The position numbers were made by a program, and so were the translations under genes. Positions 43,415 to 53,126 of a stretch of DNA of 64,000 nucleotides are shown here, one piece after another; the first letter of the stretch is position 1, and each line of letters starts with the position of its first letter. Source of the stretch: Rhizobiales bacterium IMCC20636 (GTDB taxonomy: Bacteria > Pseudomonadota > Alphaproteobacteria > Rhizobiales > GCA-2746425); assembly GCA_016865015.1 (NCBI GenBank), contig CP018226.1, forward strand, positions 4,726,322 to 4,790,321, given 5' to 3'. The notes under the pieces are model-generated. The model did not search any database, was not told the DNA's origin, and saw nothing but the letters and a program-made list of their open reading frames with translations.

Positions 43415-44161
43415 ATGATTGGCGAGACGTCCGCTACCGCTCCCAAAAGGAATCGAGTCGACGCGGTGTATCACGCGCTTTCTCTTCTGATCGATAGCGG
43501 AGATCTGACGGTTGGAGACCGATTGCCAACGGAAAATTCGCTTGCACAACAACACGGGGTTTCACGGCCCGTAGTGCGCGAAGCCATATCCAGGCTGGTG
43601 GCCAGTGGTGTGGTGCGCACTGAACGCGGCAAAGGCACTTTCGTGCAGCCCGGACAGGTTTTGCGGCAGATGAAACTGGCCCCTATCACGTCCATTGATG
43701 ACCTTCTGGCGTGGCAGGAACTTCGGGTCGCAATCGAACAGGAAGCTGCGCGTTTGGCAGCATCCAGACGCTCCGAGGATGATTTGAGCGAACTGACCCG
43801 CCTGCTGGAAGAGATGATGAGCGGACCGGAAATGGAAGGTTTTGGCGGCGAAGTGGATCATGCATTTCACATCGCGATTGCAACTGCGGCCCATAATCCG
43901 GCCATTCTTGATGCCCAAATGGCTCTAGGCGGACACATCAAGGGATGGATTTCTGCAGTCCTCAATATGGAGCCTGCAAATCATGCCAAAAGACAGGAAT
44001 ATCGCTTGAGTGAGCATGAGGCGATCCTCGATGCCATAAGCGCACGAGACCCGGAACGCGCAGCACAAGCCATGCGCAGCCATATCGAAAATGGACGGAC
44101 CCGCTTCCTGACACGAATCTCACGGCTGCCAGCAGACGTCGAAACTGGCGAGAAACGCTGA
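43415..44161 (+). CDS. GntR family regulator, FadR/FCD type
   Basis: The N-terminal winged helix is typical: DRLPTENSLAQQHGVSRPVVREAISRLVASG then TERGKGTFVQPG (the wing). The FCD ligand-binding domain (from ELRVAIEQEAARLAA) has the metal-binding acidic and His positions in EVDHAFHIAIATAAHN and the later LSEHEAILDAISARD. FCD regulators respond to sugar acids and related carboxylates and usually repress a divergent operon, here the importer and catabolic genes. The gene is 43 bases past the second operator. Confidence 0.93.
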   Translation: MIGETSATAPKRNRVDAVYHALSLLIDSGDLTVGDRLPTENSLAQQHGVSRPVVREAISRLVASGVVRTERGKGTFVQPGQVLRQMKLAPITSIDDLLAWQELRVAIEQEAARLAASRRSEDDLSELTRLLEEMMSGPEMEGFGGEVDHAFHIAIATAAHNPAILDAQMALGGHIKGWISAVLNMEPANHAKRQEYRLSEHEAILDAISARDPERAAQAMRSHIENGRTRFLTRISRLPADVETGEKR

Positions 44162-44333
44162 TGTGGATGTGCAGAGCACCACGGGCGCATCCGTGTTGAA
44201 TATGCAACAGCGATGGTGAAAATCCATGCCGGTCGCACAGGTGTTTCAGCTTTCAGTTGATTGCAGGTGGCTTACGTGCAAGGCATGATTATCAAACATT
44301 TCAATGGCATGACCGGGTCAGGAGCCCATAGAT

Positions 44334-45281
44334 ATGAGAAAAATTCTGACCGCAAGTGTAAGTTCATTGGCTCTTATTGGTGCTCTGGCAAGCCCGGCCT
44401 ATTCGGAAGGCGTGGAGAACGGTTATACGCTTGAACTCGAAGGTCGGATTCTGTTCGGGCTGCCAATTGAAGCCAGGGACTATGATGATGAAGCCGGTTC
44501 CAGCGAAGATTATGGAGTTGGTGGTCAGGGAAGCATTCGCATCCTGCATGACCTTGGTAACCGAATGGATGTTGCCTTCGGCGTCTCCGCTGCTTTCATT
44601 CAGGACCATGAGCAGGCTGTGGATTACTTTCCCACGGGCCTCCCCGGTTCTCGTTTTGGAGCCGGGTCGGGCGGTTCATCTGAAATTTCATCAGACGTGA
44701 ATTTTCAAACTCTGGACGTAGAACTCGGGCGCACTGTGAACACCCAAGCTTCAACAGAACTGCGTCTGTTCGGTGGTTTGCGTGCACTGCATTTCAGTGA
44801 CAACACAGAAGTCACACTTAATGACGCAGGAACGGGCGTACCCAGCACCACTGCAACACGGAATCTGACAGATATTGAAATTGACAACCGCTTTTTCGGC
44901 GTTGGCCCTCGGGCGGGGCTTGAAATTTCACACGCACTCGGTCAAAGCGCATTTGGCCTGTCAGGTGGCTTTGCTGTGGCTGTTCTGGCCGGTTCGATGG
45001 ATGTCGACACCTCCGCATCTTCAATGATCATCTCGACGCTGGCCTCAATCCCGGTCCCGAATGATTTCAACCCGGGCTCAGGTAGGTCGTCTTTTGGAGT
45101 GGTGCTGAATGTGGAAGGTGATATCGGCCTGGATATCGCAGTCTCCGACTCATCTTCTGTGACTCTGGGATATCAAGCCGAATACTTCCAGAATGTCAGA
45201 CACAGGACTGATATTTTTGCTTCAGACAGCGCTGATTACCTGTCCCATGGACCATTTGCTCGCTGGACAAGTTCTTTCTGA
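44334..45281 (+). CDS. Outer-membrane beta-barrel protein (Lpg1974/MOMP-like)
   Basis: Residues 1-25 are a signal peptide (ILTASVSSLALIGALASPAYS). The mature protein (about 290 residues) is rich in alternating strands. The segment IDNRFFGVGPRAGLEISHAL is typical of the Lpg1974-type pore-forming barrels. The last strand ends FARWTSSF with C-terminal Phe, the signal for barrel assembly. Long polar loops occur around residues 100-125. The gene follows the GntR gene by 172 bases on the same strand, and a glycosyltransferase gene follows. I infer a porin-like role. Confidence 0.75.
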   Translation: MRKILTASVSSLALIGALASPAYSEGVENGYTLELEGRILFGLPIEARDYDDEAGSSEDYGVGGQGSIRILHDLGNRMDVAFGVSAAFIQDHEQAVDYFPTGLPGSRFGAGSGGSSEISSDVNFQTLDVELGRTVNTQASTELRLFGGLRALHFSDNTEVTLNDAGTGVPSTTATRNLTDIEIDNRFFGVGPRAGLEISHALGQSAFGLSGGFAVAVLAGSMDVDTSASSMIISTLASIPVPNDFNPGSGRSSFGVVLNVEGDIGLDIAVSDSSSVTLGYQAEYFQNVRHRTDIFASDSADYLSHGPFARWTSSF

Positions 45282-45377
45282 TTCAAAGGAACTGCTTTGA
45301 CAGTCTCAAGGCCAGGCTGGATCATCAGGCGGTGGCGCGCATCAGTGCCCGCAAGCTGAACCCGATTGGGGGCCCAA

Positions 45378-46574
45378 ATGGCGAAGAAGGCTGACCGTCC
45401 CCTTCAGTTGATGTTCTCGTCGGTTCATTGCCTGCTTGATCCGACCAGCGGTGCCGCCAAAAGCGTCCGCACAATGCTTGGCGCCTTACAGGCATCCGGG
45501 ATCACATGTACCGCGTTCACTGGCAGCGCTTTTGATTCGCCCGTCTCAGAGCCTGGCAAAGGTTTTTTTGCGGGGCTTGGGGCGCAGGCACTTCCGCAAT
45601 CGGTCGCCGCCAATCTGCTGCATGTGCCGGACGACCCCTTTCGCCATTATATTTCTCCGCTACCCACAACAAATCGCAGATTGCTCGATACGAAAGCCGA
45701 GGAAGCATTTGCACATGAGACCGTCGCGTTTTCAGGGCTTGCCCAACCCGATGTGGTGATGGTTTACGGCAGCGGATTGCACGAACGAGCGCTGCTTCGC
45801 CGCTGCCGGGCAATGGGTCTCAAAACACTGTTTTACCTGACCAACCCAACCCACACAGATCCTGCAACATTTGAGCATGTCGATTGCATCGTGACGGACA
45901 GCAAGGCGACGCAGGCTCTTTATCGAGACAGGATGGGCCTGAAGCTTCATGTGACCGGAAAATTCATCGCACCGCCGCTGAAAACACCCAGGATGCAGGG
46001 CGAAGATGTGCTGTTCATCAACCCGTTGCCCGAAAAGGGTGTGATGGCCCTGCTTGCCATTGCCCAGGAATGCGCGCGCCGGTCGCTGAAGTTCAGGTTT
46101 CGAATTGTCGAGAGCCGCTATCGTCTGAAAGATGCCATATCCCAAGCCGGATTGCGTGATGTCAGTCTTGAGAACATTGTCTGCGTTCCAGGCGGCTCGT
46201 CTCTCGACGAGCACTTTGAAGCTGCAAAAATCCTGCTGCTGCCATCACTGTGGCATGAAAGTGGATCCAGAAGCCTTCTGGAAGCCTGTTCTCAAGGCGT
46301 TCCGGTCGTCGCTTCCGATCGGGGTGGCACGCCGGAGCTTCTCGGCAAGGGCGGATTGACACTGCCAATAGATTCAGCTCTGGATGGCCGTGACTGGGCA
46401 ATGCCGAGCCAGACATGCGTTGCTCTCTGGGCCGATGTGATCGAGCGGCTCATGACCGATTCAGATTTTTATAAAGTCCGGCAAACTGCAGCGCTGAAAA
46501 GATGGCAGGCCTACAAGATGAGTGCCAGCACATTGCGGCTGAAACGCCAGATCGAAGGGCTCAAAACCTCATAG
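45378..46574 (+). CDS. Glycosyltransferase, GT-B fold (family 1/4-like)
   Basis: The N-terminal domain begins LQLMFSSVHCLLDPTSGAAKSVRTML, the pattern of GT4-type enzymes that start with an acceptor-binding Gly/Ser loop. The donor site shows LWHESGSRSLLEACSQGVPVVASDRGGTPELLG, containing the E-x7-E motif (HESGSRSLLEA) and GGTPE. It transfers a sugar from a nucleotide donor to a lipid- or protein-linked acceptor; the sugar is unknown. The ATG at 45378 is preferred to TTG at 45366. It converges with the DUF1801 gene with a 6-base overlap. Confidence 0.85.
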   Translation: MAKKADRPLQLMFSSVHCLLDPTSGAAKSVRTMLGALQASGITCTAFTGSAFDSPVSEPGKGFFAGLGAQALPQSVAANLLHVPDDPFRHYISPLPTTNRRLLDTKAEEAFAHETVAFSGLAQPDVVMVYGSGLHERALLRRCRAMGLKTLFYLTNPTHTDPATFEHVDCIVTDSKATQALYRDRMGLKLHVTGKFIAPPLKTPRMQGEDVLFINPLPEKGVMALLAIAQECARRSLKFRFRIVESRYRLKDAISQAGLRDVSLENIVCVPGGSSLDEHFEAAKILLLPSLWHESGSRSLLEACSQGVPVVASDRGGTPELLGKGGLTLPIDSALDGRDWAMPSQTCVALWADVIERLMTDSDFYKVRQTAALKRWQAYKMSASTLRLKRQIEGLKTS

Positions 46575-46976
46575 ATGATAGGTCAATGCGCGGCTGATCA
46601 GCAGGTCGAGTTTCGAGAGCTGCAGCGGATCCTCAGCGTCAAATTGAATGGCGCGGTTGCCCTCATAGGTAAATGCGTCCGGAAACACCTGCTGAAAGTC
46701 GGACAGGATCGTCGTCTGGCAGTGCACATAGATGGCGTAACCACCGGATTTGGGCAGACCCAGCCGAATCGTTGAGCCTGATCTGGTTTGCGGTGTCAGA
46801 TAGGCCGGTTGGCCCCATTTCAAGGTCTCAAGCAAGGTGCCGACACCCTCTGTCCGGTCGGCTGTCTGGAAAATCCGCTCGCGTATCATAAGCAGCTTGT
46901 TCCGTTCCGGCTCAGGATAGTTCGCGAACACAGCTTTCACGGCCGGGTCGGCAATCGGATGTGGGGTTTTAGCCAT
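46569..46976 (-). CDS. DUF1801 (YdhG-like) protein
   Basis: This small protein begins with a helix (DPAVKAVFANYPEPERNKLLMIRERI). The core LLETLKWGQPAYLTPQTRSGSTIRLG and YAIYVHCQTTILSDFQQVFPDAFTYEGNRAIQF match DUF1801 proteins, which have a SH3-like or iron-chaperone-like fold. The function is not established. A start at 46976 (AKTPHP) or one codon upstream is possible. It overlaps the glycosyltransferase 3' end. Confidence 0.82.
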   Translation of the reverse strand: MAKTPHPIADPAVKAVFANYPEPERNKLLMIRERIFQTADRTEGVGTLLETLKWGQPAYLTPQTRSGSTIRLGLPKSGGYAIYVHCQTTILSDFQQVFPDAFTYEGNRAIQFDAEDPLQLSKLDLLISRALTYHL

Positions 46977-47165
46977 CACGTTCTGTTCCCAGTCAATCGT
47001 TGGTGAGCATCATCAAATATGCCGGAATGGATGTCACCGTCTGTTTTTCTATTACAGGTGTTAGAACGCATCAAAACACACCCAAAATCGCTCTGACTAT
47101 GTCTTGCATTCAATAATCAAACATGCATGCTTTGACCAAATCAATTCGCTTGGAGACTGTTTATC

Positions 47166-48362
47166 ATGCCCATTCTGGTTCGAATTTGTGCAATCGCATG
47201 GATTTGGATTGCGGGCCCTGCCTTCGGGCAAAGCGCGCCTGATTCCATTAACGCAAAATTTCGCAATTGGTCCGGACTTTGGGGCGGCATACAAGCCGGT
47301 GGGAGCCACACCCAATTTGGCAATGGCCTGTCGGATGGTCGACAATTCTGCGTCACTGCCACATCCGGTGATAATGTGTCTGCGGGTTGCGACATTGGAT
47401 CTGACTACGCTTCCACGGAAGCATTTGCCTCCTTGCCGGGCGCCCGTAGCATTACAAATGCGTTGAGTACACTTGTTGGCGGTGATGCAGCGACTGCTGA
47501 AAATGCCGATTCGGACGCTGTCATACCGGGGCCGATTGGTGGCATGCCTGCCTTCGAAGATTTTTCACTAATATCCAACCCTACGGGCGACCGAATCCAA
47601 CAGTCTCAAATTGTTATAACAACAACAGATGGCAACCGAACCCACAAAGCCGGTGCATATAGTTACGTCGGATCGATCGCAAGCTCCAACCGTTTTTTCG
47701 CGGTTTCCGATGTTTCAGCGACAGATAACACAGGGTCATCCTCCGCTCATGCAATGGCGCTGGCAAATTTTCTGGATTTTGACTCTGGTGATTTTTCGGA
47801 TGGAGTAAACCCAGCTTTTGGTGGGCATTTTCATTACGATCACCAATTTATGAATAATTTCATTCTGGGTGTTGGTGCTGACTTTCTGATTCTGCCGACC
47901 AATGGCGCTGCGAAATCTTTCAGCGACGCAACCGACTTTTCGATTGTCATTGACGGAGAGCCAGACTTCCCTGCTTCTGCCAGTGGTACGCAGCGTGTTG
48001 ACCTGGATACCGATGTCCTTGCCAGCGCAAGGGTGCGTTTCGGACACGCTGCAGGGAACATGATGTCGTATGTGACCGGTGGTCTTGCTGTGGGAGACTT
48101 CCAGGCGTCGCTGGAAAAATCTGCTTCACTTTCGGTTGGTCAACGCTCACCCATTGCAAAAAGTGCACAAAGTGACTCGATTACGGCGCTGGGCAGTGTG
48201 TTGGGTGGAGGCTTCTCCATGTGGCTGGGGGAGCGTACAGCACTCAGTGTCGAAGCGCTGTATTACATCTTCAACGAGGAATTCAATTTCAGTTCGTCAG
48301 AAGCGTTCGAGTTGGAAAACATTACCACGGCCACCGTGAAGATCAGCTATAAACTACACTAG
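47166..48362 (+). CDS. Outer-membrane beta-barrel protein with a long polar insertion
   Basis: A signal peptide (residues 1-20, VRICAIAWIWIAGPAFG) precedes NWSGLWGGIQAGGSHTQFGNG, the opening strand of Omp25/31-like barrels. A polar insertion of about 130-160 residues (roughly residues 58-210) without barrel-like alternation follows. The barrel then resumes: FGGHFHYDHQFMNNFILGVGADF, RVRFGHAAGNMMSYVTGG and a terminal TTATVKISYKLH. The Omp25 family normally lacks such an insertion; it could be a surface domain. The function is unknown. No partner genes. Confidence 0.75.
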   Translation: MPILVRICAIAWIWIAGPAFGQSAPDSINAKFRNWSGLWGGIQAGGSHTQFGNGLSDGRQFCVTATSGDNVSAGCDIGSDYASTEAFASLPGARSITNALSTLVGGDAATAENADSDAVIPGPIGGMPAFEDFSLISNPTGDRIQQSQIVITTTDGNRTHKAGAYSYVGSIASSNRFFAVSDVSATDNTGSSSAHAMALANFLDFDSGDFSDGVNPAFGGHFHYDHQFMNNFILGVGADFLILPTNGAAKSFSDATDFSIVIDGEPDFPASASGTQRVDLDTDVLASARVRFGHAAGNMMSYVTGGLAVGDFQASLEKSASLSVGQRSPIAKSAQSDSITALGSVLGGGFSMWLGERTALSVEALYYIFNEEFNFSSSEAFELENITTATVKISYKLH

Positions 48363-48432
48363 CTTCCGGACAGATTTGAGTCATTCACCAACATGGCGAT
48401 TAGCACCCTGGTCTTGTGCATAAATCGCCTTC

Positions 48433-50019
48433 TCACTCTGTCTCAGCAAGATCACCCAATGAATCGATCAATGGACCGAGGTGCTTTTCATAGCGCTTCC
48501 AGCGCTTGACCGAGGTCTTGTAAATGGGCTGGCGCACCTGCCAGCGACTGGGCGTGGTCACCGACCGTGCATTGTTGAAATAGGCAAGGCAGGCATCATC
48601 CCAGTCAAGGCCGAGAAAGTCGATCAGTTTGCGACTCGTGCTTTCCTGATCAGCAATCAGCGCTTCATAGTTCAGATCAAAGATGCGCAGGGGTAAATTG
48701 GCCTGCCAATGCTCCATCAGATCAGCATAGCAGCGGTAATAGGCACCAAGCGTCGTCAGATCGGCGTTGTAACCGTGGCTCCGGTCAAAGCTTTGCATGA
48801 AGTTCGAGACACAGATGTCCAGCGGATCACGGCGACAATGGATAATGCGCGCGTTCGGAAACAGCCGTGCGATCAGACCGAGTTGCTCATAGTTTTGCGG
48901 GTTCTTGTCGGTGCAGTGCAGGGCCTGTGACCGACCCTTGGTCAGGGTGCGCAGATAGTTGGATGCAAGGGCATCAATCTGCTGCTGGTCCAACGCGTCC
49001 ACTGTGCAGCCATAGAGCGATACATCTGGCATACCATAGCCCAGCTGCTGGCCCTCCCTGCGCATGCCTGCCAATTCACCCGCGCCTTCGGCCTTGGGGT
49101 GAGAAGCGATGATCTGCTCTGCCAGGGTGGTGCCGGAGCGCGGCATTCCGACGATGAATACCGGTATATCCGACGGGTTTCCTGCGGTGGTGCAAGAGGC
49201 AAATTTTGCCTTGGTGAAATTTAACTTGATCGCATTATAAGTCTTGCGATGAATTTGCATCGGAAACTGCAGGCCAGAAACTTGTTTGCCAGCAAAATAG
49301 TGCTTCATGGCGGTGTCATAGCGGCCCAGATCATTGTTGATCTTGCCAGCGGCATGGTGCAACAAGACGCGATGATCGGGAATAAGCGACCGGCTTTGCA
49401 GCGTCGTCTCGATTTGGCCCAGTTCCGGATCATCCTTGGTGAAGACTTTTGCGGCGGAGATGCCCCCCAGCGCCTGCACATTTCCCGGCTGGCGCTTCAG
49501 TACGGCGCGAAACGTTCGGACAGCACCTTCCATATCGCCGACTTCCACCATCATCTCTGCAAGGCCCGCTTCAGCTCGCTCAAAATCCGGGTCGATGGCA
49601 AGGGCTTTTGCAAACTGCTTGCGCGCGTCTTCCGCCTTGCCACGGGCGCGATAGGCGCGGCCCATATTGGTGATGGCCTCGACATAATGCGGCGCAAATT
49701 TCACAGCCTTGCGCAAATGAACAAGTGCGCCATCCGGGTCTCCGCGCAGCAGCAACACATTGCCCAGATTGTTGCGGTAGATTGCCTGTTTCGGCAACAG
49801 GCGCACAGCCTTTTCCATATAGTCCACAGCGACGGAAAACTGATCTGCCTCCACAGCCAGAAGCCCCATCAGATGCAGGGCATCGGGATTCAGAGGATTT
49901 TGCGCCAACACAGTCTGATAGCGCTGCTCGGCCTCGGGAAAGCGCCGCTGCGTCTGCAGGGCCATGCCCTGTTCAATGAGGCGTATGTGGCGTTGCTTCG
50001 CCTGTTTTTGAGCTGTCAT
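48433..50019 (-). CDS. TPR-sulfotransferase fusion
   Basis: The N-terminal 240 residues are TPR repeats (for example RRFPEAEQRYQTVLAQNPLNPDALHLMGLLA and KFAPHYVEAITNMGRAYRARGKAEDARKQFAKAL). The C-terminal half is a sulfotransferase: FIVGMPRSGTTLAEQIIASHP holds the 5' phosphosulfate loop, HCTDKNPQNYEQLGLI and IHCRRDPLDICVSNFMQSF the 3' phosphate site. Bacterial TPR-sulfotransferases modify proteins or glycans at Tyr or sugar hydroxyls with PAPS as donor. The neighbours, surface barrels and a glycosyltransferase, fit a surface target, but that is inference. Length 528 is normal. Confidence 0.9.
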   Translation of the reverse strand: MTAQKQAKQRHIRLIEQGMALQTQRRFPEAEQRYQTVLAQNPLNPDALHLMGLLAVEADQFSVAVDYMEKAVRLLPKQAIYRNNLGNVLLLRGDPDGALVHLRKAVKFAPHYVEAITNMGRAYRARGKAEDARKQFAKALAIDPDFERAEAGLAEMMVEVGDMEGAVRTFRAVLKRQPGNVQALGGISAAKVFTKDDPELGQIETTLQSRSLIPDHRVLLHHAAGKINNDLGRYDTAMKHYFAGKQVSGLQFPMQIHRKTYNAIKLNFTKAKFASCTTAGNPSDIPVFIVGMPRSGTTLAEQIIASHPKAEGAGELAGMRREGQQLGYGMPDVSLYGCTVDALDQQQIDALASNYLRTLTKGRSQALHCTDKNPQNYEQLGLIARLFPNARIIHCRRDPLDICVSNFMQSFDRSHGYNADLTTLGAYYRCYADLMEHWQANLPLRIFDLNYEALIADQESTSRKLIDFLGLDWDDACLAYFNNARSVTTPSRWQVRQPIYKTSVKRWKRYEKHLGPLIDSLGDLAETE

Positions 50020-50118
50020 GAACTGGATGCATCACGCCGTTGAAGCTGCTGGACTGGTGCCTTAACATAGCATTTTCGATGATCTGCGCCAACCGGCACT
50101 GTCCGCGTTCCAGCCAGA

Positions 50119-51972
50119 TCAGAAGTCCCAGGTAAGACCACCAGTTACGGCATGGGTGTAATAGGTAAACGCGCCATGTTCATCATCAGCCCCTTGTGTG
50201 CCGTGGCCTGAAATGAGCGGATCAAACACACCTTTAAACCGATAGCCAAGATCAAGTGTCAGATCATCCTTGATCGCATAACGCACACCGCCGCCAATCT
50301 GGGCCGCCATGGCAACGCGCGGATCGGCCCAATCATCTATATCCGGCAACACCAGCGCCAGGCCCAAACCGCCGCCCACATAGGGAGAAACCATCCCGAC
50401 ATCGAAGTCTTTCCAGACATTTGCGAGCAGATTGACCGTTTGCAAAACGCCGCTCCAGTCTTCTTCGCACTTGGCCTCCAGTGGATATTCACGTGCACCA
50501 CAGATTCCGGATCGGATGTAGGACAGTTCCAATTCACCGCGCATCGTGTCAGATATTTGCGTGCCCAAAGCGGCACCAATCGTAAACCCGGTGTCGAAGT
50601 TCATTTCATACGTATCGGCATCATAAGGAGTGCCGGTGCCCTCGTGCAGCGCAGCGCCGCCAAACAGGGTGGCGTAGTGACCCTGTGACACCAATTCATC
50701 TGTTTCCGGCATATCGAACATGCTATTGCCGTAAGTGAAGCCAACCTGCAACATGTGAGACAGGAAGCTGCCCTGTGCATGATAATTATCACCAGCACCA
50801 TCAATCGTTGCGCCAAAGACACCCCTGGCCCTGTACCCGAAATCGATCGCCCAGTCTTCCGATACGGCTCGGCGAATCCCGGCACCAAATTGCAGCGCCA
50901 GCCCAAGCCCGGACCCGTCTATCGCGACGTCATCAAGAGTTCCATCTGCGTCTGCAAGACCGAACCCGACGCCACCGCCAACATAGGTGGTGTATTTCCC
51001 TATTGGAATATCCTTCCACACATTGGCCGTCAGCGTGTACAGGCTGGTTGCTCCAGACATGTTGTCCGGGCTTTCATTGGCATAGTAAGTCTGGCTGCCA
51101 TGGGCATAGCGCGTATAGGCAGCTTCAAGTTCACCACGCCAGCCAGGCAACAGGGATGTGCCAATCGCGGCGCCCGTCGTAAACCCGGCCTTGTTGTTGA
51201 CCTCGTAAGCATAGGTCTGCGTTGTCACAGCCGAATCCTGCGGCAGCGCGACACCTGCGAACAGGGTGTAATAGACATTAGACATGCTGCCTTCCACGGC
51301 ATTCATATCGCTGAGATCATCGCCCAACCTGTAGGTGACGCCAGCCTGTAGCGAGTGGTTGAACAAGTTTGCAAGTGTAATATCGGTGGCCTCGGTGTCG
51401 GTCCCGACCAAACTGTAAACACTGCGCATCCGGTAGCCTATATCGACTTTCATCCGGTCGGAAACAGACATGCGCACGCCTGCACCCAGTTGAGAGGCAA
51501 AACCGATATTGCTCCCCTTGGATATTTCGCTTCCATCCCAGTCAATCGACATGGAGCCGACGCTCGCCCCCAGACCTGCGCCCACATAGGGGGTGAAACT
51601 GGTGCCAAGATCAATATCTTTCCAGACATTCAGCAAAAGATTGGCGCTTTGCACATAGCCATCAGCCGGGCTGGCACCACTATTCCCGGTGTCGGTATAG
51701 GAGTCGGTTGCATAACGCTGATAGGAGAGCTCCACTTCACCGCGCACAGATGGCGTCAGATACTGGCCGAAAGCACCGCCAATGGAAAAGCCGGTCTTTG
51801 AACTGGTATCATAGAGATAATCTTCCAGCATGAAGGGTGAGTTCAAGCCGCTGGAAACGCCACCAAACAGGCTGATGTAATGATTCGATCCAATTGTCTC
51901 TTCGGCTGAAGCGACGGAACCACCCAGCAGCAGAGCGGTAATCGACGTCGTTAACAGTAAGGATCGGCGCAT
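50119..51972 (-). CDS. Outer-membrane protein made of three tandem barrel domains
   Basis: After a signal peptide (residues 1-23, LLLTTSITALLLGGSVASA) the 617-residue protein has three homologous units at about 31-230, 231-431 and 432-617. Each begins YxSLFGG-like (HYISLFGGV, YYTLFAGVA, HYATLFGGA), has the same markers in order: GFxIGxAxG, RGExExxYxR, NVWKD (115, 317, 518), PYVGxGxG, QxGxGxR and DxGYR (176, 376, 573). One unit fits an 8-stranded OmpA/opacity-like barrel. The chain ends ...GGLTWDF with a C-terminal Phe. The ATG at 51972 removes an unlikely N-terminal extension. Function unknown. Confidence 0.85.
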   Translation of the reverse strand: MRRSLLLTTSITALLLGGSVASAEETIGSNHYISLFGGVSSGLNSPFMLEDYLYDTSSKTGFSIGGAFGQYLTPSVRGEVELSYQRYATDSYTDTGNSGASPADGYVQSANLLLNVWKDIDLGTSFTPYVGAGLGASVGSMSIDWDGSEISKGSNIGFASQLGAGVRMSVSDRMKVDIGYRMRSVYSLVGTDTEATDITLANLFNHSLQAGVTYRLGDDLSDMNAVEGSMSNVYYTLFAGVALPQDSAVTTQTYAYEVNNKAGFTTGAAIGTSLLPGWRGELEAAYTRYAHGSQTYYANESPDNMSGATSLYTLTANVWKDIPIGKYTTYVGGGVGFGLADADGTLDDVAIDGSGLGLALQFGAGIRRAVSEDWAIDFGYRARGVFGATIDGAGDNYHAQGSFLSHMLQVGFTYGNSMFDMPETDELVSQGHYATLFGGAALHEGTGTPYDADTYEMNFDTGFTIGAALGTQISDTMRGELELSYIRSGICGAREYPLEAKCEEDWSGVLQTVNLLANVWKDFDVGMVSPYVGGGLGLALVLPDIDDWADPRVAMAAQIGGGVRYAIKDDLTLDLGYRFKGVFDPLISGHGTQGADDEHGAFTYYTHAVTGGLTWDF

Positions 51973-52170
51973 GGGCGACTCATTTCGAACAAAGTGACAA
52001 TGTTGCAAAGACTGAATCAGCATTTGCTTCGCAAATAAACGACTAATTTTCCCAGAAAAGCGCTGGCCGGAGTTAAAATCGGAACAGTGATATTTTAAGC
52101 ACACCCATCAGCGAACCGCATCAAGACAGCTTCAGACCGAAGCTGGCGCAAACAGGCTGGCGTACTAGGC

Positions 52171-52935
52171 CTAACCGTAAAGCAAAATCAGCAATCCCTG
52201 CACAATCAATGCCAGTGCCAATACGGTTATCATTGCTCGCAATGCGATTCTGAAGAAGGCTTCCGGTAGCCGGTCGAGAATTCGGTTGCCAAGCACTGTA
52301 CCAAGATAGCCGAATGCAACCATTCCCAAGATCAGTGGCGCCCATGGGGCAAAAGCGAATCCGAGAAAGCCAAACATCAGAATCTTGAGCAAATGCTGCA
52401 TGGTCATGGCAATGGCGTGGGTGGCCACCACCCCGTGGCGGGTTTTGGAATGGGCCGCGTTGATGGCCACGACAAAGGGGCCGGTTGCGCCGAAAAACAT
52501 GGTCAGAAAGGCTGCAATCATGCCGTTCAGAAATACAATCGGTTTGGCAGTTTTGCTAAATTTGGGTTTGGGCATCCAGCTGATAATCAGAATGAAGCAC
52601 CCCAGACCCAGCCGCCACAAGGTTTCCGGTATTGCCAGGGTCAGACGACCGGCAATCAATGTGCCCAACACACTGCCGACACCAAACCACAACAATATCC
52701 AGGGCGTGGCGTTACGCCATTTCAGCAAGGCCCGCCCGACATTGGAGCCGAGTTGAACCGCCCCATGCACCGGTACCAGCGCGGCCAGCGGCATGCCCAG
52801 CCCCATGATCGCAATCAGCAAAACACCTCCGCCCAGGCCAAAAGCGGCCGAAATGGCAGACGTTGCAAAGCTCACGATCAGCAGAACAAGCGCAAACCAT
52901 GGTTCGATTGTTGCAGGTAACAGAGTCGCCAGCAC
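52171..52935 (-). CDS. TauE/SafE (TSUP) family permease
   Basis: Eight or so membrane spans and the opening LIVSFATSAISAAFGLGGGVLLIAIMGLG are typical of the TSUP family. The second inverted motif is NGMIAAFLTMFFGATGPFVVAINA. Family members export or import sulfite, sulfoacetate or similar organic anions, but the substrate varies. The start is GTG at 52935. It stands alone between two barrel genes. If the 19-26 kb locus acts on a sulfonate, this permease could remove the sulfite, but it is far away and this is speculation. Confidence 0.9.
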   Translation of the reverse strand: MLATLLPATIEPWFALVLLIVSFATSAISAAFGLGGGVLLIAIMGLGMPLAALVPVHGAVQLGSNVGRALLKWRNATPWILLWFGVGSVLGTLIAGRLTLAIPETLWRLGLGCFILIISWMPKPKFSKTAKPIVFLNGMIAAFLTMFFGATGPFVVAINAAHSKTRHGVVATHAIAMTMQHLLKILMFGFLGFAFAPWAPLILGMVAFGYLGTVLGNRILDRLPEAFFRIALRAMITVLALALIVQGLLILLYG

Positions 52936-53126
52936 CTAGCGCGCTCTTTGGTGTTTTGTGTGCATGTCAAATCCGGAGGGAACAGGTAGGAGGGGCGTAC
53001 AGGTTAACGTGTCATGTCCCGGCCCGCAAGACGCGTCGCTGATGATGTACGATGCATTGAGGAATGACATGTCGGAGTGTTTCAGAAGCGTGATATCACA
53101 ATCATTGCCTGGCAAGACCACAAAAG

